A stretch of 64,000 nucleotides of DNA from Fomitopsis serialis (taxonomy: Eukaryota > Basidiomycota > Agaricomycetes > Polyporales > Fomitopsidaceae): positions 124,001-188,000 of the forward strand of contig NW_025954969.1 of assembly GCF_022376445.1 (NCBI RefSeq), given 5' to 3'. Below the pieces are notes generated by a model. That model was not told the origin of the DNA. It saw only the letters and a program-made list of their open reading frames with translations, and searched no databases. A program made the translations under genes and the position numbers. Shown here one piece after another: positions 34,073 through 45,570 of this stretch (positions are counted from its first letter, which is position 1; each line of letters starts with the position of its first letter).

Positions 34073-34977
34073 GAGATCAGCGTAAACCTCCTCATTACGA
34101 GGATAATAGAGGTCCTGTAAGATACCGTCAAACACCAGGGAAGCATGCACGACGGAGTAAGTAGTATACATACCACTGGCATGAACCGTAGATCGCTGGT
34201 GAGGATTGTTAAAGTCATGACTTTGCCCGAGTCGTGGGGGAGGCGGTGCTATGTTGAAGTCGCTACTCCTGTATATCAGACAAGTCGCTCAAAGTACCGT
34301 GACGGCTTCCCGAACAAGGTCAAAGGTCCATGTGCATGCAGCGCACTATCGATGAACTGCCTTGTTCAGATGTAGACACCAGAGACCGAGAAACTGGGGC
34401 TTTCGAACGGCAGAAGGTAGTTCAATTGGTCATGCTCCGGAGGCAACGAGAACCTGTACACACCTCGATACGGTGATCCGGCCGATTGTGTTCATCGTCT
34501 ATTCAACCTTACTTGATAAGACTACGACGAGTCATTTCACCCTACAAGGAGGTTGCTCATCTACCGCACAGACTATCAGAAATTACCGGTTTTGAAATTG
34601 CAACTAGTGCTCACCTTACGAACCGTCAAGCTTGTCACTTGAGGGCTCGGCCTTGACATGCACCACGATGGACGAGATAGCGTGTGTGCATCCAGAACGT
34701 ACCCAGAACGTATCGTGTGAGCCATCAGCATACTAAGAAGTGACCAATGCATCGCATTCGACGGACGGAACCTCCGCCGCAAATATCTCAGCAAACAACA
34801 CCGACATGGCTTCGATACGCAGCGATGACTTCTCCGAAGATTTCACCTCCGAAATGGATTTGTTCTGGTAAGGCGCGTAATCATTCCTCATCAAACGACG
34901 CTGCAGTGCCAGGAAGGTGATCCTAATTCCATGCAGAGGAAATGGTGAGTTCTTTGTAGCGTCTGGGTTACTTGTCC
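34073..34977. other. Intergenic stretch, no gene recognised
   Basis: About 900 bp between the F-box start and the SDR stop. Short frames only; a minus-strand frame near 34733-34890 ends IFAAEVPSVECDALVTS but shows no known motif. Confidence 0.4.
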
Positions 34978-36442
34978 CTGACTTCGTTCTCCAGCCAGTC
35001 CCACAGGCGTGCGCAAGCCTGGTCATCGTACGCCTCGGATCGAGCGCGGTCGGCTATGCGTGCCCATGGAACGACGTACTATATAGCCAGAGGACGTCAT
35101 TAACGCGAACCGCAGCGCCGGTGGTGAAAGACTGACCTCGCCGTTGTGGTCGAGTGCCTCCGGCATGGTCCCCGCCCAGAGCTGGGTGAGCGCACCATAC
35201 TCTACTGGGTATCTCTTCAAGAAGAGGTTCTGTGGGTGGCCGTTCTCAGGTACTGCAGAGCGGCTCCCTACAAGGTTCGTTTGCCCACAGTGAAGGCGAG
35301 GTTGAACTTCGAGGCGTGACGCAGGATGCCCGTATAGATGTTGCCTGTTGCGTTCAGCTGATGATGCTCGCCGAGTTAGAAATACTCACCGGGGTTCACA
35401 GACAGGGAAACAATACCCTGATCGCCATAGCGCTTCGCATATTCGCGAGCGAGCATGACGCAGGCCTGAATTGAGTACGATCATGAAGTATGCAGCGCAA
35501 TAGAGGAGAGAACACGTCGCCCCTACCAGTTTGCTTTGAAAATACATGACGTCACTGCCAGCCTTCCTTCGCTGCGGTGTATCCTTGAATACGTCGAAGC
35601 TGAGCGGCGAGAGATATTGTGCAAATGATGACAACCAGATGATGCGAGCATGATGGTCTGGGGATGTGTCCTTCACGGCCTGGAGAGCAGGCATAAGCAA
35701 TTGCGTCAGAAGGAAGTGGCCTGATGATATGGCGTGTCATCAGAAGAGGTGCAGGCTCTGGGTGTCATAATGGCCCACCGACTACATTCGTTCCGAAAGT
35801 CATGTCGTATCCATCATCGGTGAGCCAGTCGATGGGTATATTGGAAACACCGCTATGGGGAAACAAAAAAAAAGTTGAGAGCTGTGCACCGTGTTCTAGC
35901 ACGTCATACGTACGCATTGTTGTATAAGATATGCAGTTCCTTCTCAATGCTATGCTCGAGGTCAGTCAACGACACTACGGAGAGTTGACATCGAACTCGC
36001 CTAAGAAACTTGTGTGCAGTTTGACGTACGGACGCCAGGTTGGCCAGGTTGAGCTCCAAGAAGAGCGCTTCTTTCCCTGTCTTCGCTTTCAGCTCCTCGA
36101 TAGCGTCTTGCGCCTTCTTCTCATCTCGTGCCGCCATGTACACCTTGGCGTTGTGCTCCAGCAAAACCTGGGCGTTCAACGGCAATCAACCTCAAGTCCA
36201 ACGTCCACGACTGAAAGAACCCACTCTCACGGTCTCCTTGCCTATCCCGTTGTTGCCACCTGTCGATGGAGCGTAAGTACTAAGGAATACTCTGCGAACT
36301 GCTTGAGACGAGGGATACCTGTCACTAGAATCACCCGCCCGCTGAGGTCCGTAATGTGATCCGCGCTGAACACGGGTTCCGGGGGGCGGGATTGCCTATG
36401 TATAGCCCCGCCATACTTGACGAAAGACCACAAAGCATCCAT
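34978..36442 (-). CDS. Short-chain dehydrogenase/reductase (retinol-dehydrogenase-like)
   Basis: NAD(P)-dependent oxidoreductase of the classical SDR family. The start MDALWSFVKYGGAIHRQSRP is followed by LSGRVILVTG|GNNGIGKE, the glycine-rich cofactor motif TGxxxGIG split by an intron. Next come LLEHNAKVYMAARDEKKAQD and LELNLANLASVR. The structural NNAG motif is split by an intron at ELHILYNNA|GVSNIPIDWL. RIIWLSSFAQYLSP contains the catalytic Ser region and MYFQSKLA the Yxxx K pair. The C-terminal exons give REYAKRYGDQGIVSLSVNPG, KRYPVEYGALTQLWAGTMPE and a final WDWLENEVRDK. At least nine exons with introns of 40-60 nt, all in frame. Fungal relatives act on varied alcohols and ketones; the substrate cannot be told. 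The N-terminal segment may be a membrane anchor, but it is only weakly hydrophobic. Confidence 0.85.
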
Positions 36443-37385
36443 AGCGAAATGTTTCGTAAAGTCAATACCGTCGTAGTGCGACTCGAAAGTAGATGGGAGA
36501 GGGATTGCGGTTTATCCAGTGATCGCATGCGCAGTGCGCACGCGTCCTGCCCATGAACCCATAGAGTCTATGTAGTGTTGCATTCGAAGTCTTTGATGGG
36601 CCGTTCGTGACACCGTGACGCCTATAGATCCGATCGTGGGACCAGTACCCAACCAGTACCAGTGCACAAAAGACTGCCCATGCCTGAGTACGCCGTTTGG
36701 TCTTCTGTCGTGGGAGATGTAGAGTCGTAGACAAAACGCAGTTGATAACAGCACATCAAAGTGAAGACGGTCGACTCATCGGACTCGTAACCTCGTGTTG
36801 TTCCTGCAGTCGGCGGGTCTCACTTATGGCGTCGGCGTTTCCCGGCAGTGAGTACCTACTTACTGTTAAGTACCGTGTTTGTATCCTTGAAGTACAGTAG
36901 CGTTACTGACACTGACACTGGTAGAGTATTGTACCGGCCGGCGTAGGCAACATGCATCATTGCAGCTGGCCTGCAGATCTAGACGTACTTGCCCTTGCAA
37001 GCAGACCGCAACAAACTGCTCCATGATTCGCGTAGTACTGAAGGATGTTTATTGCGGCTCTGATTCGAGTACTAAGTACAAGTAGTCCAAGAGCTAATGC
37101 TATGCACCGGCCGGCAGCTACAATACGTACATCCATCCATCCTACCAGAAGCGGACAGTCTTCGCGTTACGCAGAGTCTGGATATATATGCACGAAGCCA
37201 TTTAACACGTATCTATGGTATGGTATGTACTGATGTAGAGCATGCAAAACCGCACAGGATATACTATATGTGAGACACGCCATATTCCAGAATGCCCAGG
37301 ACCCTTCATGACTTTTGCACAGATGCCTTTGAATCTACACTTGCCCCCTACATCCCAGCCAGAACTTAGCAATAAATCAGCAGCA
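36443..37385. other. Intergenic region between SDR and RNA-binding protein genes
   Basis: About 940 bp, including the SDR promoter and the 3' UTR of the RRM gene. It contains several scattered AGTAC/GTACTT-like words (36850-37100) but no array or clear inverted repeat. No gene recognised. Confidence 0.4.
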
Positions 37386-40300
37386 TCACCTCGCTGCGGC
37401 CTGTTCCCCCATGCTCAACGGCACAGCCGTACCGGCGGACTCGCCTTGCCGCACGCTGACAGGATCGCTTCCTGACCGCGTGAATGGTGGCGGGTGCGCC
37501 GCAGCTCTTGCTTGTGTCGAGTACGCACGCGGCTTCGTATGCTCACCACCGTTGACCCGTTCGGCCGCGTCTTCGTCAGCGACCGCCAGAGCATCAAGCT
37601 CCTTGCTGAGCGCGCCCATCCCCGGGTCCTCCGAGTCGACGTCCGTGCGCCAACTCGTCCCTTGCGAGCTCGTCGGCCTCGACCCAGTACCCGTCACATC
37701 CGTAGCGGCAGTCCCTGTCGTCGCCTCGCTGTTCCCCGATCCCGCCCGACCATTTTCCAACTTCGTCGACCCGTCGGCGCCCAAACTACTGCTGCCAGCG
37801 CTGCCTGCAGGATCACTCCCACTATCACCCCGGCCCAGCTCGTTCGCCAATCCGCTCGGGCGCGAGCCCGACGTCGGTACCTGCGGGAAGTAGCTCTCCT
37901 CAATCGGCGGCGACTGCGTAGGTACGGGCGGGAAGTATCCCTGCTCCTCTACCGGCCCTACCCTCGGCGGCCAGAAGTACCCCGGGCTACCGTGCACGGG
38001 GGCGCCCACCGCGGGGTTAATGAACGGGTTGACCGCACCGCCCCCGGGGCGGCCCCAGAACGCGCCGGGGGACATCGTCACGCCCGGCGAGAATGGCTGG
38101 AACGGCGTCATTACGTGACCGTGCGCATGCGCATGCGCCATATGTCGCGAGGAGTCGTACGGCGGCTGCATGGGCGCGCCGCCGCTTGGTACTGCGTTCG
38201 GTACGTTTGGGTCTTGAGGCGCGGGCGAAAGCTGCGGGATGAAAGAAAATGAGGCATGCTTGGTGTTATTGGAGGTAGTCCGTGTGGTGTCATTGCTACG
38301 CTCATGGCCATCGCCATGGCAGGATGATGATAAGGGCTCTGCGGGTGTCCAGGGTGCATGATAGGGGAGTAATACTGCGGCGAGAGCGTGTGCAGGGGTG
38401 GTACAGGGAAGGCAGTCACAGGCGGTGGCGGAGGAATGGCGATCGGTCCAGGGTGCGCAGGATGCTGATGTTGGTGTGGCGTTGAGTGCGCCTGCGATCC
38501 AGATTGCGACTGCGCCTGCGACGCTGACTGTCCGTGCGCCTGCGCCTGTTCTGACGTCGACGCCTGCTCTTGGGACGACGTCTTTGACGCATGCGAATGC
38601 GCCAACGCCAATGGCGGTGGCCTCGGCGGCTGCCCATCCTCCCTCGACTGGCCTATCCTCGACTGCTCCTGCATTACCGCAGCCTCCACAGCCGAGCCCG
38701 TAGCCAGCCCCGAGAGCCCGTCTCCACTGCCCGATGCGTCTGCTCTCGTGCTGAGTCCCGAGACCGACGGCTGCAAGGCCTGCGCCTGCTCAGCGCTCGG
38801 GCCGAAGCGCATCCCGTTCTGGTCACCGTACCACTCGTACGGTGTGCTCGGGCCTGAGCTGAGGAACTCGAACCGGTATGACGGCGGTATATGCGCAAGC
38901 GGGCCCTCTGACAAGCTCTGGTCGTGTTGCGCTGCGCCATAGGGGTCCATGCCCCGCTGTTCCTCGTACTGGTTATACGGGAACGAGTCGGGGCTCTGTT
39001 GTGGCAACGACAAGGGTGGCTGCTGGCTGTGTTGTCGTGACAGGAGTTGCTGAGCAAACGACCCATTTTGCGCGAACATCTGTGCTTGGTACGGATGTGT
39101 TTGCTGCGGCCCAAACCCGATCGACGACGGTGAGTGCGGTGAGGACGTCGATATTGGCGGGACAGCAAGCTGCGCCGTCGACGCGGGCGCCGAGAACTTG
39201 TCAAAGTGCACTTTCACGCACGCCCGTTGTACTCGTACCTTCACCGCGAAACATCAGGACGCTTGCGACTGAGTGTCCGCACGAAGCGCGAAGACAGATA
39301 CAAGCCACGTACCCGTTGAACATCCGCACCGCCCTCTCCGCATCCTGCTCGTTCGAGAAGCTGACCGTGCCAAACCCTCTTGACCGGCCGTCGGCTCCAA
39401 GTGCAACGTCTGCGCGTGTGACCCCGCCAGCTTGACGGAAGAGGTCTTTCAGATCTTGCCACTGTATATGGAATGGCAGCTGCCATGATACGAGAGATTA
39501 GCCTTCGTCTCAGGACAGTCCCAAGCCATGATGGGAGAGAAGACAGAAAAGACGCAGCACCACGAGGGTCACGAGTCCCAACGCACCGCTACTGTGGTAC
39601 TCTCTGTACCATGTACAGATCATAGCCACTAGAATTTCGGCAGCAACTCTGGGAGACCAGACACAGCTGTGACACGACCAATCTCCCCCTGGATCTAAAG
39701 TGGGAGACACTGGTCGACCAGCTCCACGCCGACCAGACCTCCACCTCGACCGTTCGATCTACCTCCGACAATTGTTGCCAAAATCTCTGCTGCAGCGAGG
39801 CAGGCGCATGCAGTGGCCCTCCCGGACACGCCAACTGTCGCCATGACACGGACCGTCAGGTGGCCGAGGACGACGCCCGTGAGGCGCCACGGACGGACGG
39901 ACATACCCCGACCAAAGGAGAAGCGAGTCCCCCTCCTGGTTCAACTGCTGCCTGTCTTTGTGACATGCACAGGTACCATTCCAGTCGTGTGCATCTTCAA
40001 TGATCCGTAGAATTGGTCACGGACAGCTCAAAACGGAGGGTCCATCGGCGACAGAGGGGAAGAGGCAAGTAAGAACACTGAGACACAGTACTCACGTTGC
40101 CCACAAACAGATTCCTGCTGACACTCGGCCCTGCGCCATTGCCCGTCCCAGGTCTTGACGCTCCCGCACTCAGCGGCGGCGCTAGCGGATCGTCGACCTC
40201 TGCAGTCGATACAGTCACGATTATACGGAAGTGAAGTAGAGGCGGGCATGACGAAATTGAGCACCGATCTCCCTCGAGTAGAACATGGCCACTCACCCAA

Positions 40301-41188
40301 CCCCGATCCCGAGTTGAACCTACTCATCGGCGCCGGACTCGCCAGCCCGTTACCCATGCCCGCCCCAAACCCTCCTCCAGCACCCATGGACTCGGCAGCG
40401 CGCTCCCTACTCCAAGCGCAGTCCCTCCTCCCCAGTGATAACCCTGTCCTTCCTCACCTCCAGCACGCGCCCCTGCCAGCACCATCCCTGGAACATCCCG
40501 ATCGCGCGTTCTGCATCCTCCTGCGACGCGAGCAGCACCGTGCCGTGCCCGCGCGAGCGGTTGTCGGGTCCGAGAGCGACGTCCGCGCGGAGGACCGTAC
40601 CGGCACGGCGGAAGAGGTCCTTGAGATCTTGCCAACGGACGCGGTAAGGGAGCTGTGACGTTGGGTTAGTGAATGCTTCAAAATGGGGAAACGGGGCGAG
40701 GACAATCCAGAAAACATTTGCAGGTGTACACTCACGTTGCCTACGAACAACTGTGTTCTCGTGTCGCGCCCGCTCGCGCTGCCCGCTGGCGAGCTTGCCA
40801 TCGCAAGCTGAATGACGGCCTCGATGTCGTCGTTGCTCGGCGTCCTCCTCCGCTCACGCTCAGCGCCGGGATCGCCTCGCTGAGGCTTGCTGCGGACGCG
40901 CCGGTGATGCTGGGTGCCTGAGGTGCGCGGAAGGCATGGTAGGTGATCGTGCTCCGGAGAGCGGCGACCTCGCGCCGGCGGGGATGCCATTTGAGAGGTG
41001 CGGCGAGATCGCACGCGAGGCCACGGAGAGGTGACGCCGGAGCCCTGCGCGAACGGCGAATAGCTGAGGGGTGGCTGGCCGAACGGAGATGATAGAGAGG
41101 AGGGCGGCTGGGCGAGGTCGACGGCGTGGAGAGGCGCGCCGAAGGGCGGGGGGCGGCCACCGAGGGCGGCGGGGATGTGCGACTGCAT
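37386..41188 (-). CDS. Two-RRM RNA-binding protein with long low-complexity tail, copy A
   Basis: Starts MQSHIPAALGGRPPPFGAPL. RRM1: TQLFVGN (exon end 40736) then LPYRVRWQDLKDLFRRAGTV and RSRGHGTVLLASQEDAERAI. RRM2: RNLFVGN (exon end 40096), a 616-nt intron (40095-39480), then LPFHIQWQDLKDLFRQAGGV, GRSRGFGTVSFSNEQDAERA and VRMFNG|YEYNGRA. The tail of about 600 residues is rich in Gln, Ser, Pro and His, ending SAGTAVPLSMGEQAAAR. The WQDLKDLFRxAG form resembles fungal Gbp2/Hrb1-type mRNA-binding proteins; a role in mRNA export or fate is inferred. Copy A has at least four one-base losses relative to copy B (near 41030, 40415, 40390 and 39222), which break the frame in the N-terminal region, after RRM1 and after RRM2. 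Either these are consensus errors or this long copy is damaged. Confidence 0.75.
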
Positions 41189-41750
41189 GTATCGGGCAAT
41201 CGCACCGTATGGTGCCCGGGGTGTGGATGCGCGGGGCGGTGTCTGGCTAGCGAGTCACCGCACGCTCGGGGTCGTAGCGGTCGTCGTCGTGACGGTGCGC
41301 TCGACGATGCACGAGCCTGATGTGGGGTACGCGGCGTGGGTGGTCGTCGTCGTGTCGAGCGTCGCCGAGGTGTGCGCGGGCGACGTGATGGCAGGCGTTG
41401 GGGGCGAAGAGTCGGGAAAAGACTTGGAGCCAGGGAGGCGGCGCATGTCCTTGCGGGCGACTTGTGGGCGGGAATCGCTCCCCACTCGCCGCCCTCGGCT
41501 GCTGCCCACGTGGAGTGACGTCACCCGTCTTCGCCATGGCAGCGCTCCCCTGTCGCTGTCGGTCTCTCTTCTTTTCCTGCCTCCAGCGCCCGCCCCCGCG
41601 GCTGCCAATCGAGCGCGACCGTCGACGACCGCCGGGCGCCCGCCAGCCGTGCCCATCCCGCACCGCACGCCGACAGCACCCCAGAATGGGCTCTGACACA
41701 GCGATCGCCCTTCGGTGGCCTGCTGCATCGTGCGGAATCCAGAGCGTTCC
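39105..41750. repeat. Segmental duplication, copy A (about 2.65 kb)
   Basis: Colinear and nearly identical to 50985-53660 with only scattered substitutions and small indels, covering promoter, both RRMs and the start of the tail of the RNA-binding gene. Same orientation; offset 11.88-11.89 kb. Confidence 0.95.
41516..41523. promoter_or_regulatory. CRE/ATF-type site TGACGTCA upstream of RRM gene copy A
   Basis: Perfect palindrome TGACGTCA about 330 bp upstream of the ATG, preceded by an E-box-like CACGTG at 41508-41513. bZIP factors of the ATF/CREB type bind this octamer in fungi. Confidence 0.5.
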
Positions 41751-41865
41751 TGCCTCCACGAGCGATCTCATGGGATCCTCCGCGGATGCTGCAGTGACGG
41801 TGCCATTGCGATGCCATGAGGGCTCTCGCGCGCAGTCCATGCGGCGGCGTCTGGCGGACAGCGAG

Positions 41866-41873
41866 TGACGTCA
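41866..41873. promoter_or_regulatory. Second CRE/ATF-type site upstream of copy A
   Basis: TGACGTCA about 680 bp upstream of the copy A start codon, just outside the duplicated block. Confidence 0.4.
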
Positions 41874-43842
41874 CCGGCGCGCGCTCTGTCTGTGCAGCAC
41901 GGAGCGAATGCACAAGACCGAGCGCATTTCGTGAGTAAGGGTTATACAGGTCTGAGTCGTGTTCCTGCTCTTAGCCGTGTTCCTGCGCCTGTGCAGGTCT
42001 GCGTCCCCTTCCAACAGGGCTCTTGCGCCCCGCGCGAGGATGTAGGTTACCCGCTTGTACAAGTCCATTTGTCGCTCACCACACCTCCCTCTGGCGCGCT
42101 GTGTGTCTCCGCATATATCGCGCTGCATTTCCTGCAGACGCCCCCGCAGCTGCCTCGTACTGTACTCGCTCAATTGGCTACCCCACGACACTCGACGCCC
42201 TCCGAGTCCCCATCACCCGCTCTGTCAACCTCCGCAGCTCTCGATCAGACTCGCCCCCGCAAATGCACCTCCCGCGGTCACACAGCCCTCCGTCGACGCA
42301 TGTCCCCACACTCCTCCCGTGCGGCGAGGCTCGCTGTCGGCATGTATGTCAAGACGAAGCTGTATCCGGATCACAGTGAGCACTCACCTATTTCGAAGAA
42401 TGGAGCAAGCTAGTTCTCTGACTGCGTCTCGCGCAGCTCGCTTGCAACGCGACGGTGCACAGGACCCAGCAGTCCCTCGCGGCGTCGGCGCACTTCTCCG
42501 CCAGTCGACTCGTCGCATGCTCACCGCGGCCCGAAGCGACCGCTTCCGCTGCGTCGGCGCAAGGGAAACGTGACCGTGCAGTCAATCGACTCCACCGCCC
42601 AACAGACCGAATGGAAGAGCGGTCAGCGGCAGACTCGATGGATACAGACGTCGGTGTCACGCCAACGGTCCGTCGCAGCAACCCAGTGGGAAGCAGACCG
42701 GGTTGACCCCCACCCTGTATCGCAGACCGCCCTCGGATTCATTTGCACTCCGTGCTCGGATAGTGACGAACGCACGAGGACTCGCCGCAAGGCCTGCGGG
42801 TGATGTAAGAGACGGGGCGTAGGCGACAGACGGGGCGAGAAGCCAGGTAAGTAGTGCTGCGACCGGGCTGATCACCGTGACCGAGGCTCGCGGCAGGCGA
42901 GACGGCCGGTCCTCGGATGCTGGACGATGGGGAGAAGATCCCGGAGAGGTGCACAAGTCATCTCGTGCGCACAAGCTCGAATGCGCTGCGCGACGCGCGC
43001 GCTAAGTCCTCTCGTCAAACTTGCTTGCTGACCAATCCCCGCGCGCCCCGCCGGTTCTGGTGAGGAGGTCGGTAGCGCCACGATGCCCGCGTACGATCGA
43101 GCGATGGCAAGACTTGAGACCAAGCCAAATACGCCATGGCGACACCTCCCGGGCAGGAGACTGAGCTCGCGGGAAAACAACCGGCGGCAGCTCGCGCGCA
43201 AGTCGTCTGCGCGTCCCGACTTCAGCATTGCCGACCGGTGCTCTGGCGGAGACGGTGTCAGCAACCATCCGCGGGAGGATCTGCGCGAGATACATCCCAA
43301 TCGGTATCCTCGCGTGCGTGCGTTCGACGCGGTCCGGACGTCCCGAGCTGTAGATGTCCACCGTCTGCGTCGACGACCGGGCGGGCTTCTTGACGCGCTC
43401 CACCTGCACTGACCGGCGCGGATTGCGAGCCGTGCAGACAGTCGCAGAGAGGACGAACAGGCGGGCATGTCGACCAGGTGCGGGTGTCCGTGGCAACGTA
43501 CCATCGTCGTGCTGACATGCAGTTGCGCGAGGTGCCATGCGTCCGGGGATCAGCGGCCGTCGAGAGCGGGAGATCGAGTCCCTGTCGTGGCGGCGAGAAG
43601 GGCGGGCGACAGAGAGCGGGCCGGGCGCGTTCCGGGTGACCGCCGTCGACGTGTTCTCGCACTGGCAGCTCCTGCCGCGTCGCCTTCGTGTCCGCCCGAC
43701 GTCTGGTGCTGTCGACATACAGCGCGTGAGACCATGCGCCTCGAGCGGAGCAGGTGTGCAGCACGTACCTGGTCTCGGGGTCCATGCACAGGCTGGTGAC
43801 CGAGAGGGAGTGGACGAGGTAAGCTTAATGAGGGTGATGCGG

Positions 43843-43896
43843 GCGAGAGGGAGATGACCAGCGAGGGGGAGATGACCAGCGAGGGGGAGATGACCA
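43843..43896. repeat. 18-bp tandem repeat, three units
   Basis: Units at 43843-43860, 43861-43878 and 43879-43896 read GCGAG(A/G)GGGAGATGACCA; a partial fourth unit starts at 43897. Confidence 0.9.
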
Positions 43897-45100
43897 GCGA
43901 GAGAGGCGAGAACAGGTGTCCTGATACAGTGAGGACGACGAGAGAGAAGTGGTGAGGACTAGGTGCGGGGACGACGAGAGGTGGTGAGGGCATGATGGAC
44001 GAGAGGTGGCGAAGAGCAAGGGGGAGTTACCTGCAAGGCAAGTGTTAGAGATGTAAAGGCACAAAACGGCAAGTGAGTGAGCGAAACGTGGCAGGCTCGG
44101 AGAAGGGATTCTCAGGCTGAGTGCGACGGCATCAGTGAGCAAGCGTGAAACAAAGGCAATCTGAATGAAGAGCGAGGCAATGCTTCGGGGATAGAAGCCT
44201 ACAACCAGACATTGAATTTGATCTCTGATGTGACCGTACTAGGCCAGTGCTTCGCCGTCTCAAGACTGATTCACTAATCCCGATCAATCTACTCAGGCCT
44301 CGTTGCTCAGGTCTGTCTGCTGGGTCTGACGAAGCCAGCCTAACTCAAGTACTGTGAGTGGCAAGGTCTGTAGGCAGCAAGCCATACACCATTGAGTGAC
44401 CCTCAATGCTGTATGCCCTGCTGCCCATAGCACGAGCCAAGGCATTTGCGAGTCTACGTAATGTGTTGATCTCGTTCAAAGTCCGAATCCCTACATCAAT
44501 TCCGTAACCTAACCGAAGTAGCCTAAGTATCCCCATTTGATATCTGGTCCCATATCACTGTTACACACTATTATGCCCACTTTGGGTATCTCCGCATACA
44601 CTGAATATGTCGGGTAGGTCATCCCAGGACGTCCCCGGTGGCACAATATGGAGATATGCGTGTTTGAGCATTCATCAAGGTTAGGCCAGCTTATGCTAGC
44701 TCTCATAACAGCCCATCTGCAGCTGTCTGACTGTAGACAAGTGCACCCAACATCGACTCGAACACACGCAATGCCATGCCCGTGTTCCCGGAACAGCATA
44801 TGGACTGCTGGCAGGCTCATTCACCTCGCAGTTGTGAATCTCCAAGCCTAACCTAGGCTGCGATTACTGAGTTGGGACAGCGGCGACATGGCAAGACGAA
44901 GGCTGTCAACACGCTGTCAACGTCCGTATGGGCGACTCGGAGCCACGTGGCGCGGTCCAAATGAGGCGGGCGGGCTTAGCGCCCCGCGACGCGCTGTGGC
45001 GCGTCGCGTTTCACTCTTCCTTCCGCTCATCCCGATTCCCCACCGTCGCGTCGCCGGCATACAGTCGCGAAGCATCGTCATTTCAAGGCAATCAGAACAT

Positions 45101-45570
45101 TCAGTCATCAAATCCGGACGCGCTCTCAATCTCCGACACCGCGTCGTCATCCACATCCGATCCGGCGCTCTCTATCTCCTCCTCCTCCTCCGAGTCCGTA
45201 TCATACGCGTCGGAATCTTCAATATACTCCTCGCTTTTCGGCCCATGCAGACCCTCCGCGGCGGTCTCGACTTGCGCAACCAGGGTGGCACGCGTTGCTT
45301 GCCGTAGTCGCTCCGCTCAGCCCGGGGCGGGCGCGGAGTGTACTTTCCCGGTGCAGTGCTCTCTACGGTGAGTCCGGTTAGTTCGGCTTGCGAAAGCTTG
45401 GCGAACGCGAGCTCGCCGCGCCGCACACGACCGAGAAGATCGCGTATGGTGCGTATGCCGCCCGGGACGCGACTGAGATTCGCAAAGACGAGATGCTGAG
45501 GCCAGCCTACGAGCCGGACGTGGTACTTGGCGGCGATGCGGGTGTGAAAGTCCTCCGCATTCCAGCTCAT
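45101..45570 (-). CDS. Uncharacterised basidiomycete protein with acidic tail (partial)
   Basis: From MSWNAEDFHTRIAAKYHVRL the frame continues VGWPQHLVFANLSRVPGGIR, then LLGRVRRGELAFAKLSQAEL. The pattern 'AAKYxVxLxGWP..F.NLS.VPGG' recurs in uncharacterised proteins of mushroom genomes, so I take this as genuine coding sequence. After about 45330 the natural continuation is in another frame (ATLVAQVETAAEGLHGPKSE, then a run of Asp and Glu, ending SASGFDD at 45101), so an intron or a one-base error lies near 45280-45340. The true start is probably further upstream (beyond 45570) but could not be resolved. Function unknown. Confidence 0.5.

Larger units (their letters stand above)
41751..45100. 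other. Gene-poor GC-rich stretch
   Basis: About 3.3 kb from the end of the duplicated block to the acidic-tail gene. Many overlapping open frames occur on both strands because of GC content, but their translations (Arg/Ser/Pro-rich) contain no recognisable motif and lack convincing splice structure. One 18-bp tandem repeat is present at 43843. Confidence 0.4.

Noticed and set aside
36850..37100. Scattered AGTAC/GTACTT words as a possible regulatory array or transposon end
   Set aside because: No regular spacing, no inverted-repeat partner and no flanking duplication could be found.
37494..38252. Plus-strand frame opposite the tail of RRM gene copy A
   Set aside because: Arg-rich antisense shadow of the low-complexity tail.
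43002..43718. A 238-codon minus-strand frame and its overlapping plus-strand frames
   Set aside because: Arg/Ser/Pro-rich translations on both strands of a GC-rich region with no conserved features.
43843..43903. The 18-bp tandem repeat as a CRISPR-like or functional array
   Set aside because: Units are directly adjacent without spacers, only three in number, and the organism is a eukaryote; a simple minisatellite.
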